This document shows, in pieces, positions 45,215 to 54,373 of a DNA stretch of 64,000 nt (position 1 is its first letter; every line of letters starts with the position of its first letter). This DNA comes from Methylobacterium sp. PvR107 (GTDB lineage: Bacteria; Pseudomonadota; Alphaproteobacteria; Rhizobiales; Beijerinckiaceae). The translations under genes and the position numbers were made by a program. The stretch is taken from contig NZ_JAFIBW010000001.1 of NCBI RefSeq assembly GCF_017833295.1, positions 4,367,501 to 4,431,500 on the forward strand. Direction: 5' to 3'. The notes below the pieces were generated by a model, which worked only from the letters and a program-made list of their open reading frames with translations, made no database searches and was not told the DNA's origin.

Positions 45215-46449
45215 TGCCGAGCCGGCGGGCGCTCCTGGCGGGCGGCCTCGCCGTCGCGGCGGCGGGTACGCACCCGGCCCGGAGCGACGCGGAGCCGCTG
45301 CGGCTCCGCCGCGGGATCGCGCTCTGGCCCTGGTTCTCGCTCACCACCGAATTTCCGGCCCCGCGCACCGAATACGCCTGGCCGCCCTTCCAGGCGGACC
45401 GGCCGGTGCCGAGCCGGTCCGACTTGCGCCAGCTCGCGGCGCTCGGCTTCGACTTCGCGCGCCTGCCGCTCGATCCCGGTCCCTTCGTCGCTTTCACCGG
45501 CGCGCGGCGCAGCGAACTCCTCGGCGATCTGTCGTCTGCGATCGACGCCGTGCTGGCCACCGGCATGCGCGTCCTGGTCAACGTCCAGGCGAACGCGGCG
45601 ACGCACCACTACACACCGGACGCCTTCTACGGGACCGACCGAGCCCCGCTCTTCCAGGCCTACCGCGATCTCATCGTCGATCTGGCCCGTCTGTGCGCCC
45701 GGAAGGGGGCCGACCGGGTGGCGCTGGAGCCGGTCAACGAGCCGCCGCAGGCCTGCGGAGCGCTCGCCTGGAACCGCGTCCAGGCCGCTCTTCTCACAGC
45801 CGCGCGCACGGCCGCGCCGTCGCTCACCCTGGTGGCGACCGGCGCCTGCGGCAGCCTCGTCGACGGGCTGACGGCCCTCGACCCGGCCCCGCTCCGGACG
45901 TTCGCGCCGCTCCTGTACACTTTCCACTTCTATGAGCCCTACCTGTTCTCCCACCAGGGCGCGACGTGGCTCACCGAGGAGCCGTTCTACCGCTGGCTCA
46001 ACGCCGTGCCATGGCCCGGCACGCAGGGCAGCCTCAAAGAGACGCTCGCGGCGGTCCGAGCCCGCATGGAGGCCAACACGGCGGTCCCGAAGACGGAAAA
46101 GGCCCGCGATCTGGCCGTGATCGAGGCCAAGCTGCGCGAGTACTTCGCGGCCGAGCCCGGTCCGGCCTACATCGCCCGGGCGATGGCGCCCGTCTCGACC
46201 TGGGCCGAACTCTACGGGATCCCGCCCGCCGCTGTTCTCATGGGCGAGTTCGGGGCCCTGCGCACCGATGCCCGTTTCACGGCCGCGCGCGCGCCCGACC
46301 GCGCCGCCTACATCCACGACGTGCGCGAGGCGGCGGAACGGGCGGGTTTCGCGTGGTCGTTCTGGAACCTGTTCGACGGCCTCGGCCTGATGAACGACGC
46401 CCATGTCGCCGACCCCGCCCTCGTGGCAGCGCTCGGCTTGCGGCGCTGA
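45214..46449 (+). CDS. GH5-family glycoside hydrolase, Tat-type signal
   Basis: A 411-residue exported hydrolase. The N-terminus MPSRRALLAGGLAVAAAG carries a twin-arginine-like SRRALL motif and signal peptide. The TIM barrel has acid/base Glu in RVALEPVNEPPQ and nucleophile Glu in AVLMGEFGAL, plus LYTFHFYEPYLFSHQGATWL. Polysaccharide clusters often encode an endoglycanase that trims or releases the polymer; that role is inferred. Translation is coupled to the glycosyltransferase. Confidence 0.87.
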   Translation: MPSRRALLAGGLAVAAAGTHPARSDAEPLRLRRGIALWPWFSLTTEFPAPRTEYAWPPFQADRPVPSRSDLRQLAALGFDFARLPLDPGPFVAFTGARRSELLGDLSSAIDAVLATGMRVLVNVQANAATHHYTPDAFYGTDRAPLFQAYRDLIVDLARLCARKGADRVALEPVNEPPQACGALAWNRVQAALLTAARTAAPSLTLVATGACGSLVDGLTALDPAPLRTFAPLLYTFHFYEPYLFSHQGATWLTEEPFYRWLNAVPWPGTQGSLKETLAAVRARMEANTAVPKTEKARDLAVIEAKLREYFAAEPGPAYIARAMAPVSTWAELYGIPPAAVLMGEFGALRTDARFTAARAPDRAAYIHDVREAAERAGFAWSFWNLFDGLGLMNDAHVADPALVAALGLRR

Positions 46450-46456
46450 GGCGACG

Positions 46457-47761
46457 TCAGCTGCGCGGGGCGCGTCGGCCGGGCGGGAATAGGACGATCA
46501 GCATCAGGGCGAACTTGGCGAGCATCGTGGTCTTGCCGGCCAGACCCTCGAAGGTGTTGACCAGGATCGCGAAGGCCAGGATCGGGAGCCAGACGCCCGG
46601 CCGGCAGCTGCGCGCGACCTCCGTGAGGTAGAGACCCACCGCCAGAACGAGCACCGCCGTCACCAGGACGCCGTGGTAGAAGATGTCCGAGATGATCGAA
46701 TTCTCGATGCCCCATTCCAAGCCGTAGATCCGCCGCAGGGTGCTCACCTGGAGGACGTCCGGCCCAAACAACAGCTGCCGGAACGGGATGGCGTCGAAGA
46801 TCGCCAGCATGTCGACCCGGGCCTGCGCGCTGCCGCCGTCCGAGACGAAGCGGCTCAACAGCGTGTCGAAGAAGCCGATCGCGGCCAGGGCCGCCATGGC
46901 CAGCGGTAGCAGCGTCAGGGCAAAGCAGGCGCAGGCCGCACCGGCGAGCGGGATCCGGCCGCTGCGCAGCGTCCGGTTCAGCGCGGAGAGGCCGACGCCG
47001 CTGCCGAGGACGAGCGTCGTCACGGTGGCCGAGCGGCCGCCGAAGGTGACCAGCGCGACGAGCTGAAGGGCGATCATGCCGGCGCGCAGGGGCGGGGCGA
47101 GTCGGCCGCCGCCCTTGGCCAAAGCGAGGATGTAGCAGGCCGTCATGGTGGCATTGGCCAGCGGGTGGCCCTGGAGCGCCGCAGACCGGGTGTCGGTCTC
47201 GAATGCGATCCCGTCGAACCGGAACGGGAAGAAACGCTGGCCGCTCACCGCCTCGAACAGCCCGAGCAGCGCATTGGCGAGCATGACCAGGTGGTACACG
47301 GTCTCGAGTCGCCCGAGCGTGGCCACGTCGCGGTCCATGAGCAGGATCGGGACCAGGCCGGCCAATACGAAGGTGTCGATCGAGCCTGCGAGGCCCGTCC
47401 CGCCCTGAGCCGCGATCAAGACGAGGAGCAGGACGCCGCAGACGGCCAGCAGAACACTGGCCGGGCGGCGGGTCAGCGCGTTGGCTACCGGAATGACCGG
47501 ATTGCCGGCGCGCAGCATCACCCAGCCGAACAGCGCCACCGCCAAGTAGGTTGCCGGATGGATCTTGGACGGCGCCGAGCCGCTGATCCCGTCGTAATTG
47601 AGCCCCAGGGCCCAGAGCAGGCCGCCCGAGATGCCGACGAGCGCCAGCGTCCAGATCAGGAAAGCGCCGGTCTCGGCCCGTGCGATCACGCCCGGGCCCG
47701 CCCTCGTACGCGGGGGCGCATCGAAGCGGCGCCCCACCGAGGCCGGTCGCGGGGTCATCAA
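46457..47761 (-). CDS. Wzy/VpsF-type polysaccharide polymerase
   Basis: A 434-residue membrane protein with about ten spans and a large periplasmic loop near SRFVSDGGSAQARVDMLAIF. It resembles the O-antigen ligase/polymerase group (VpsF-like). It should polymerise repeat units flipped by the 38963 product. It overlaps the chain-length gene by 4 bp on the same strand. Confidence 0.82.
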   Translation of the reverse strand: MMTPRPASVGRRFDAPPRTRAGPGVIARAETGAFLIWTLALVGISGGLLWALGLNYDGISGSAPSKIHPATYLAVALFGWVMLRAGNPVIPVANALTRRPASVLLAVCGVLLLVLIAAQGGTGLAGSIDTFVLAGLVPILLMDRDVATLGRLETVYHLVMLANALLGLFEAVSGQRFFPFRFDGIAFETDTRSAALQGHPLANATMTACYILALAKGGGRLAPPLRAGMIALQLVALVTFGGRSATVTTLVLGSGVGLSALNRTLRSGRIPLAGAACACFALTLLPLAMAALAAIGFFDTLLSRFVSDGGSAQARVDMLAIFDAIPFRQLLFGPDVLQVSTLRRIYGLEWGIENSIISDIFYHGVLVTAVLVLAVGLYLTEVARSCRPGVWLPILAFAILVNTFEGLAGKTTMLAKFALMLIVLFPPGRRAPRS

Positions 47762-49863
47762 GCCCGGCGTCCGCCCAACAGCACCGAGCCCGAGATCGGC
47801 CGCCCGAGCGCTTCCGAGGTGCCGACGAGGTCGATCAGGTCGCTCTGGCGCGTCGCGCCGTTGCAGGCGACCAGGAGCAGCCTGTCCGACGCAGCCGCCA
47901 AGGGGCCGAGCCGCAGATTCTCGGTCAGCACGCCGCCGTCGATGATCAGCAGCTCGAACCGGCCCTTCACGCCTGCGATGAAGCGCTCGACGTTGGCCCG
48001 TGTGAGGGCGTCGCGGATCGGTTTCTGCGTGTCGCCCAGGCCGATCCGGCGGATGCCGGATTTCGGGTCTGTCTTCGTGACCGTGTTGAGGCTCTGCTCG
48101 CCGCGCAATACGTCGAGCAGCCCGCCCGCGCCGGAGCCGTCTGCGCGCAGGTCCGCATCCACGAGAAGCACCCGGTCCCCGCGTCCGACCGCCACCGATG
48201 CAAGCAACTGGATGACGGCCCGGCGCCGGGCCTCGTCCGACTTGCCGGACGTCACAAGCAGCGCCAGCGCGGGGGCACGGTTCCCCGATGTCGTCGCGAG
48301 ATGGTCGAGGGTGTAGCTCGCGGCCGCCGCGTTGGCGCGGCTGGGCCGGGCACCCGGCAGCACGGAGACGACCGGCGCATTCGAGAGCCTCTCGAGTTGG
48401 CGCGACGACAGGACCGTCGGCGCGAGGTATTCCCGCGTCAGCGCGAGGCCCGCCCCGAGGCCGAGTCCGCCGGCGAGCGCTGCGGCGACCAGAATCAGCC
48501 GGGGCGGCCAGCTCGGATCCTGAGGCGGCCGGGCCGCCGTGATGATCCGGGCGTTGGAGCTGTCGATGCTGGTCTGCTCCTTGATCTCGCGGGCTCGGAC
48601 CAGGAACGTGTTGTAGACCGATCGTGCCGCCTCGACCTCGCGCTCCAGTTCGCGCAGCTGCACGGACGACTGGGCGGTCACAGCCGATTGCCGCTGCAGC
48701 TTCTCCCGCTCGGCCGTCAGGGTCCGCTCATTGGCCTGGGCGCGTTGGGCCTCGATCTCGGCGGCGCCCGCGATGCGACTGAGCTCTGCGTCGATCAGCC
48801 GACGGACGTCCTGCATCTGCGTGCGTACCGCGGCGATGAAGGGGTGGCGCTCGCCCAGATTGGTGCGCAGATCCGCCTCCTTGGCGGCGAGTTCGGCGTA
48901 TTGGCCGCGCAGGCGGTCGATCGCGGAGGATTGGACCGCTTCCGGCGTCTCCCCGGACCCGACCGGCTGACCGCGGGCGCTCCGGATGCCCTGCAGGCGC
49001 GCCTTCGCCTCGGCTGTTCGCGCCTGGGCGGCCACGAGCCGGGTATTCAGATCGGTGAGCTGCTGCTCGTTCACCAGGCGGCCGCTCGAGGCGATCAGAC
49101 CGTTGCGGGCCTTGTAGTCCTCAAGCTTCTTGTCGGCGACGTTGACCGCCTTGCGCAGCTCGTCGAGCCGGCCCCGCAGGTCGCCCGCCGCGCGCTTCGC
49201 GGCATCGGATCGCGCATCTGTCTGATCCGTCAGGTAGGCGTTCGCGATGGCGTTGACGATGCGGGCCGAGAGGTCCGGGTCGATGGTCGTGACGACGAGG
49301 TCGATCACGAAGACCTTGTCGGCGCGCTTCACCGCAAGGCGCCGCCGCAGCTGGTCGAGCGCGCGGCCACGTGGATCGACAGGCCGCTCCGCCTTGGGAC
49401 CGGCAATCATCTCCCGCAGCGCGGCGAGCGCGTTGAGCACGCGGTATTCCTGGGGCACCCCGAAACCGGGCTCCTTCTCCAACCCGGCCTGCGCGACGGC
49501 GCGTCCGAGGACCACGTCCGATTCAATCACCCGCACCTGACTCTCGACCTGCGCGATGCCGCCATCGGGAGAGAGAGCACCCGGATTGACGTCGTTGGAC
49601 ACGACCTGCCGGTCCCGCGGGTCGATCAGGATCTGGGCCGTTGCCGTGTAGAGGGATGGGGTGATCAGGGCATAGGCCAGGACCAGCAGGCCGAGCAGAA
49701 AAGCCGTCCCGAAGACGAGCCGCTTGCGGCGCCACAGGATGCGCCAGAGGTCGCCGAACTCGGCCGTGGTCTCCGGCTGACTGAGGCCCGGACGCTCGGG
49801 ATAACCGGGCTGCACGGGGGTGAGCCAGGTTGCGACAGCGATATTAGGGTCGATCCGTGCCAC
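47758..49863 (-). CDS. GumC/Wzc-like chain-length determinant with degenerate kinase domain
   Basis: A 701-residue polysaccharide co-polymerase. The Wzz domain begins at WRILWRRKRLVFGTAFLLGL (first membrane helix) with SLYTATAQILIDPRDRQVVS; a long coiled-coil region spans about residues 210-410, and a second helix lies near residue 450 (RLILVAAALAGGLGLGAGLAL). The C-terminal region matches the BY-kinase fold with Walker-B-like DRVLLVDADLR, but the Walker A position reads VTSGKSDEARRRA without the GEGKS/T pattern, and no C-terminal Tyr cluster exists. It probably controls length without kinase activity. Confidence 0.88.
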   Translation of the reverse strand: MARIDPNIAVATWLTPVQPGYPERPGLSQPETTAEFGDLWRILWRRKRLVFGTAFLLGLLVLAYALITPSLYTATAQILIDPRDRQVVSNDVNPGALSPDGGIAQVESQVRVIESDVVLGRAVAQAGLEKEPGFGVPQEYRVLNALAALREMIAGPKAERPVDPRGRALDQLRRRLAVKRADKVFVIDLVVTTIDPDLSARIVNAIANAYLTDQTDARSDAAKRAAGDLRGRLDELRKAVNVADKKLEDYKARNGLIASSGRLVNEQQLTDLNTRLVAAQARTAEAKARLQGIRSARGQPVGSGETPEAVQSSAIDRLRGQYAELAAKEADLRTNLGERHPFIAAVRTQMQDVRRLIDAELSRIAGAAEIEAQRAQANERTLTAEREKLQRQSAVTAQSSVQLRELEREVEAARSVYNTFLVRAREIKEQTSIDSSNARIITAARPPQDPSWPPRLILVAAALAGGLGLGAGLALTREYLAPTVLSSRQLERLSNAPVVSVLPGARPSRANAAAASYTLDHLATTSGNRAPALALLVTSGKSDEARRRAVIQLLASVAVGRGDRVLLVDADLRADGSGAGGLLDVLRGEQSLNTVTKTDPKSGIRRIGLGDTQKPIRDALTRANVERFIAGVKGRFELLIIDGGVLTENLRLGPLAAASDRLLLVACNGATRQSDLIDLVGTSEALGRPISGSVLLGGRRA

Positions 49864-50124
49864 GATCGGTCACCGTCGTCTCAATCCAGGTCAGTTCCGC
49901 CCGGGTGACATGTCCTGCTGCAAGAGTCGCGCAGGCTTCTGACAAGCCGTGATAACTGCGATCGGCCTAGCAAGGAACGCTGATTACTGGAACGTTGGTA
50001 AACGCTCTTCACAGATTTAAGCGCCCTTTCGCGATCTTCTCGTTCTCGATACGGCGGATGGCATATAGCGTTGCACGGTCCATGCAGCGATGGGTTGCCG
50101 CGCTGGGCCGGAGCGCGAACGTCG

Positions 50125-51624
50125 ATGCATGTGAGAGTTCGCCTCGACGGTACGCGACCGCGCCAATGGCAGGTTGCGCTGCTGCAGCGGATCTCCGACA
50201 TCCCCGGAATCCTCAGCGTGAGCGTCGACGACGCACCCGGACCTGCGGCGTGGCCGACCGGTGCCGACCTGCTGTTCCGCCTCGAGGCCCTGATCCATGG
50301 CCTGCAGCCGCTCGGATCGGCGCTCCTACCGCTACACGAACTCGACCGATGGCGTCACCGCGACACGGCAGCCGATCTCGTGATCGACGTGTGCGGCGAC
50401 CTTCCGCCCGGTCCTGCGACCTGGCAACTGGCCTATGACGGCGCTCCGGGCGAGGTGGCTCTGCTCGCCGCTCTGCTCGCCCACGCAGTTCCGCGTGCCA
50501 CGCTGGCGGCGGAGGGTCGGATCGTCGCCGAGGGCCATCTCGGCGCAGACCGGCCGGGCCTCGTGCTCCCGAGCTTCGACGATGCGCTCGCCCGCACGGT
50601 GACGGTGATCGCCGCCGCCCTGCGCAATCGGATCGCGGGGCGCGCCGGCGCGCCAGCCGGCTCGTCAGAGCCGGCGCGCCGATCCGGTGGCCTGCCACTC
50701 CCGGTTTTTGCCAGGCAGGCCGGGCGGATGCTCGCCGGCGCGCTCGTGCACCGGCTCTACCGCCTCTGCTACAATGCCCCGCACTGGCGTTGCGGGTGGC
50801 GGCGACTCGTCGGGCCCGATCTGATCGATCTCGGGCGCCTGCCCGACTCGGCCTGGACCGTGCTGCCGGACGACGGTCGCCGCTTCTACGCCGATCCGTT
50901 CCCGATCGCCGTCGCCGGAACGACCTACCTCTTCGTCGAGGATTTTCCGCACGCGACCGGAAAGGCCATCATCTCGGTTCTCCGCTTCGGTCCGGACGGT
51001 CCCGAGGGCGTACCTATCCCGGTTCTGGAGGAGCCCCACCACCTCTCGTATCCGTTCGTGTTCGAGCGCGAGGGTTCGATCTGGATGGTGCCGGAAAGCT
51101 CTGCGGCCGGCACGGTCGACCTGTATCGCGCGACCCGCTTTCCGGGCGGATGGACCAAGGAGGCGACGCTTCTGTCCGGCGTGGTCGCGAGCGATGCGAC
51201 CCTGGTCGAGCACGCGTGTCGCTGGTGGATGTTCGCCACCGTGCGCGATGCCGAGCGCGATGCGCCAGCCGGCGCGGGCTCCTTCCACGATGCCCTCTAC
51301 CTCTGGTCCGCACCGGATTTCCGCGGTCCCTACACGCCGCATCCGGCCAATCCGGTCCTGGTCGATCCCGCGCTCGCGCGTCCGGCCGGACGCATCGTCG
51401 CGCGCGGCGGAGACCTGATCCGCCCGATCCAGGACTGCGCCGCCGGCTACGGCCGCGCCCTGGGGCTGGCGCGGATCGATCGCCTCGACGACGCAGGCTT
51501 CGCCCAGACCGTCCTCGCTCGGATTGCACCAGGCCCCGGCTGGACGGGCAGCCGCCTGCATACCCTCAACTCCGGCGGCGGCATCGAGTGCATCGACGGT
51601 GCTGCCCGCGCGCGGCGCTTCTGA
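50125..51624 (+). CDS. GINT1-like (glucosamine inositolphosphorylceramide transferase N-terminal domain) protein
   Basis: A 499-residue protein. The C-terminal ~290 residues form a five-bladed-propeller-like domain with repeated aromatic motifs: FYADPFPIAVAGTTYLFVED, YPFVFEREGSIWMVPESSA, LYRATRFPGGWTKEATLL, and WWMFATVRD. This is the domain found at the N-terminus of plant GINT1 and in bacterial polysaccharide-locus proteins. The N-terminal part (MHVRVRLDGTRPRQWQVALL) is of unknown fold. The ATG at 50125 was preferred to a TTG at 50071. It lies divergent from the chain-length gene. Confidence 0.75.
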   Translation: MHVRVRLDGTRPRQWQVALLQRISDIPGILSVSVDDAPGPAAWPTGADLLFRLEALIHGLQPLGSALLPLHELDRWRHRDTAADLVIDVCGDLPPGPATWQLAYDGAPGEVALLAALLAHAVPRATLAAEGRIVAEGHLGADRPGLVLPSFDDALARTVTVIAAALRNRIAGRAGAPAGSSEPARRSGGLPLPVFARQAGRMLAGALVHRLYRLCYNAPHWRCGWRRLVGPDLIDLGRLPDSAWTVLPDDGRRFYADPFPIAVAGTTYLFVEDFPHATGKAIISVLRFGPDGPEGVPIPVLEEPHHLSYPFVFEREGSIWMVPESSAAGTVDLYRATRFPGGWTKEATLLSGVVASDATLVEHACRWWMFATVRDAERDAPAGAGSFHDALYLWSAPDFRGPYTPHPANPVLVDPALARPAGRIVARGGDLIRPIQDCAAGYGRALGLARIDRLDDAGFAQTVLARIAPGPGWTGSRLHTLNSGGGIECIDGAARARRF

Positions 51625-51689
51625 CGCCGTCTCGTTCCGCATCCCTGACGCGACGGCGAGCCGATTTTTAGCCGGCATGGCCCTGGCGG

Positions 51690-51850
51690 TCGGCTGCCCG
51701 GACAGCTACATGTCTGTGGCGGGGCTGCAGAGTTCGTCAGGAGCACTATCCCCGGGGCCTTATCGACTCCCTCGGGAGCTGTCCCTGGCCTCGTCCCTGG
51801 ACTTGGCCAACACGGCGCCCACCTACGCTGTAGGTTTCCCGGGATCGATC
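51690..51850 (+). ncRNA. ssrS: 6S RNA (SsrS), upstream of fau/ygfA
   Basis: The segment has the alphaproteobacterial 6S RNA signature. A central region GGGGCCTTATCGACTCCCTC followed by GGGAGCTGTCCCTGGCC gives the open bubble, and the 3' part CCCACCTACGCTGTAGG then TTTCCCGGGATCGA resembles the 3' end of known alpha 6S RNAs. The ends pair: CCCGG at 51697-51701 with CCGGG at 51839-51843, and CTACA (51706-51710) with TGTAG. It directly precedes the cyclo-ligase gene, the classic ssrS-ygfA arrangement. Exact ends are estimates. Confidence 0.72.
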
Positions 51851-51864
51851 CTCCAACGGCTCAC

Positions 51865-52476
51865 GTGGCTCCGCACCCGACTTCTTCCGATTCCGCCTGC
51901 CCCGACGTGGCGCGCAAGGCAGAACTCCGGCGCAAAGCCCTTGCGGCGCGCGACGCGCTCGATCCGGCCGCGCGGCAGGCCGCTTCGGCGGTGATCGCCC
52001 GGGCGCTGCTCGCCCTGCCCGAACTCTCGGAGGCCCGGCTGATCGGGGCGTTTTGGCCGATCCGCAGCGAGGTGGATCCGCGCCCCGCCGCCGAGGGTCT
52101 GCTCGCCCGCGGACAGGCCGTGGCGCTGCCCCATGTGACGCCGGAGGGCCTCGTCTTTCGGGAGTGGCGCCTGGGCGAGGCCCTGGTCGCCGGCCGCTTC
52201 GGCCTGAGCGAGCCGGATCCCGCGCTTCCTCCCGTCGACCCCGACGCCCTCATCGTGCCCCTCGCGGCGTTCGACCGGACCGGTCAGCGCATCGGCTACG
52301 GCCGCGGCTACTACGATGGCGCGATCACGCGGCTGTCGCGCCATCGGCCCGTCCTGACCGTCGGGATCGGGTTCGCCGCCCAGGCGGTCGCGCGCGTGCC
52401 CGCCGAGCCGCACGACCAGCCCCTGCACTTCGTGATTACGGAAGCGGAGGTCATCCGTTTCGAGAGGACGGCCTGA
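51865..52476 (+). CDS. fau: 5-formyltetrahydrofolate cyclo-ligase
   Basis: A 203-residue enzyme that converts 5-formyl-THF to 5,10-methenyl-THF with ATP. It has KAELRRKALAARDAL, IGAFWPIRSEVDPRP, PHVTPEGLVFREWR and the signature DALIVPLAAFDRTGQRIGYGRGYYDGA. The GTG at 51865 is used. It follows the 6S RNA by about 15 bp and may be processed from the same transcript. The gene is also named ygfA. Confidence 0.93.
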   Translation: MAPHPTSSDSACPDVARKAELRRKALAARDALDPAARQAASAVIARALLALPELSEARLIGAFWPIRSEVDPRPAAEGLLARGQAVALPHVTPEGLVFREWRLGEALVAGRFGLSEPDPALPPVDPDALIVPLAAFDRTGQRIGYGRGYYDGAITRLSRHRPVLTVGIGFAAQAVARVPAEPHDQPLHFVITEAEVIRFERTA

Positions 52477-52479
52477 CCC

Positions 52480-53298
52480 ATGCGCCTGCTCTTCCTCGGC
52501 GACGTCGTCGGCCGCTCGGGCCGCAATGTGGTCTGCGAGCACCTGCCGCGCCTGCGCGAGCGCTGGCGCCTCGATTGCGTGGTAGTCAACGGCGAGAACG
52601 CGGCCGGCGGCTTCGGCATTTCCGAGACGATCTGCGACGAGCTGATTCAGGCCGGCGCCGACGCCGTGACGCTCGGCAACCACAGCTTCGACCAGCGCGA
52701 GGCTCTGGTGTTCATCGCCCGCCAGCCCCGGCTGGTACGCCCGGCGAACTACCCGCCCGGCACGCCCGGCCGCGGGGCGACGGTCATCGAGACGCAGGCC
52801 GGCGCGCGCGTCCTCGTGGTCAACGTCATGGGCCGCGTCTTCCTCGACGCGATGGACGATCCGTTCGCCGCGGTCGAGCGCGAGATCGAGGCCTGCCCCC
52901 TGGGGGCGGCGGCCGACGCCGTGGTGGTCGACGTCCACGCGGAGGCGACCAGCGAGAAGCAGGCCTTCGGCCATTACCTCGACGGTCGCGCAAGCCTCGT
53001 GGTCGGGACCCACACGCATACCCCCACCGCCGACCATCGGATCCTGCCCGGCGGCACGGCCTATATGTCGGATGCCGGCATGTGCGGCGATTACGACTCG
53101 GTCATCGGCATGCAGAAGGACGAGCCGATCCGCCGCATGATTCAGAAGACGCCGGGATCCCGCTGGGAGGTCGCCGTCGGCGAGGGAACGCTCTGCGGGA
53201 TCGCCGTCGAGACCGACGGGCGCGGCCTCGCCACCCGGGTCGCGGCCCTGCGCCTCGGGCCGAATCTCGAGGAGAGCGCGCCGCACTTCTGGGATTAG
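52480..53298 (+). CDS. ymdB: YmdB/TIGR00282 family metallophosphoesterase
   Basis: A 272-residue calcineurin-like phosphodiesterase. Metal ligands are in LFLGDVVGRSGRN, VVNGENAAGGFGIS, TLGNHSFDQREAL, VDVHAEATSEKQA and VGTHTHTPTADHRIL. In Bacillus YmdB hydrolyses 2',3'-cAMP and affects biofilm formation; the role in this group is unknown. It starts 3 bp after the cyclo-ligase stop, a conserved alphaproteobacterial pair. Confidence 0.92.
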   Translation: MRLLFLGDVVGRSGRNVVCEHLPRLRERWRLDCVVVNGENAAGGFGISETICDELIQAGADAVTLGNHSFDQREALVFIARQPRLVRPANYPPGTPGRGATVIETQAGARVLVVNVMGRVFLDAMDDPFAAVEREIEACPLGAAADAVVVDVHAEATSEKQAFGHYLDGRASLVVGTHTHTPTADHRILPGGTAYMSDAGMCGDYDSVIGMQKDEPIRRMIQKTPGSRWEVAVGEGTLCGIAVETDGRGLATRVAALRLGPNLEESAPHFWD

Positions 53299-53398
53299 CG
53301 TGTCCTTCGCGTGACTTGATCGCGTGCAAGCCTACCCCCACAGTGGCCTCGACGGACGCCGTCGGCGGCCGCATCCCGAGATTAGGCTAAAGCGACCG

Positions 53399-54373
53399 AT
53401 GGCCGCCCGCGATACCGGCGAAATCAAGAGAGAGCCGCTGGCACGGCCTGGGATCTATCTCGGGCGGATGCTGATCTTTTTGATCCTCGTCGGCTTCCTA
53501 GCCTTCATCTTGTTCAAGCAGATCACGCCGGCCTTCCTGGCCAATCCCGGACTCAACGGGCTTATCCTCGGCGTGCTGCTCATCGCGGTGCTGATCGCCT
53601 TTGGCCAAGTCATCCGGCTGTTCCGCGAGACCAGCTACGTCAATGCCGTGGCGCGCGGCGCCCAGGCCAAGCGTCCGCCGGCCCTGCTGGCCCCCATGAC
53701 GCCGATGATCGCGGCCCGGGCCGCCGGGACGACCCTTCCGGGGACCGCCGGCTATCTCGACACGATCGCGGTGCGCCTCGACGAGGGGCGTGAGATGTTG
53801 CGCTACATCGCCGGCATCCTGATTCTGCTCGGCCTCCTCGGCACCTTCTGGGGCCTCATCGACACCCTCTCGGCGGTGGGTGGTGTGATCAAGGGGATGC
53901 GCGGCGGCGGCGATGCCGGCGTGATGTTCGACGAATTGAAATCCGGGCTGGCCGTGCCGCTGTCGGGAATCGGCCTCGCTTTCTCGGCCTCGCTGTTCGG
54001 CCTCGCCTCCTCGCTGATCATCGGCTTCCTGGAATTGCAGGCGGGCCAGGCCCATGCCCGGTTCCACAACGAATTGCAGGACTGGCTGATGTCCGGCGAG
54101 GCGGTCGCCGAGACGGGGCTCGTGGCGGCCCGGCCGGCCGCTGGCACGCAGGAGCTGAAGGACGCGATCGACCGCCTGACCGCCCTGGTGGCCGAGGGCG
54201 GAGGCAGCCGCGCCGCCACGCTCGCCATGACCAATCTCGCCGAGGGCATTCAGGGCCTCGTTCAGCACATGCGCGCCGAGCAGCAGATGATCCGCGACTG
54301 GGTCGAGGCGCAGGCGAGCCGTGAGCGCGAGCTGAAGCAGGTGCTGGACCGGCTGGGCCGGGAGCGCGTGTAG
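53399..54373 (+). CDS. MotA/TolQ/ExbB-like proton channel subunit
   Basis: A 324-residue membrane protein. Spans: residues 21-41 (MLIFLILVGFLAFILF), 55-75 (GLILGVLLIAVLIAFG), a third near YIAGILILLGLLGTFWGLIDTL with the Gly/Thr-Phe-Trp pattern, and a fourth at GIGLAFSASLFGLASSLIIG. A coiled segment ends the protein. It pairs with the next gene, whose start overlaps its stop by 1 bp; together they look like a MotA/MotB- or ExbB/TolR-like energy-transducing complex of unknown load. Start chosen by conservation over a TTG-type frame at 53324. Confidence 0.82.
   Translation: MAARDTGEIKREPLARPGIYLGRMLIFLILVGFLAFILFKQITPAFLANPGLNGLILGVLLIAVLIAFGQVIRLFRETSYVNAVARGAQAKRPPALLAPMTPMIAARAAGTTLPGTAGYLDTIAVRLDEGREMLRYIAGILILLGLLGTFWGLIDTLSAVGGVIKGMRGGGDAGVMFDELKSGLAVPLSGIGLAFSASLFGLASSLIIGFLELQAGQAHARFHNELQDWLMSGEAVAETGLVAARPAAGTQELKDAIDRLTALVAEGGGSRAATLAMTNLAEGIQGLVQHMRAEQQMIRDWVEAQASRERELKQVLDRLGRERV

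Noticed and set aside
44033..46449. Fusion of glycosyltransferase and GH5 hydrolase in one frame
   Set aside because: A TGA at 45212-45214 ends the first gene and the second starts in another frame with its own signal peptide.
47680..49908. A 742-codon plus-strand open frame over the chain-length gene
   Set aside because: Antisense of the Wzc/GumC-like protein, with low-complexity Arg/Gly/Leu composition.
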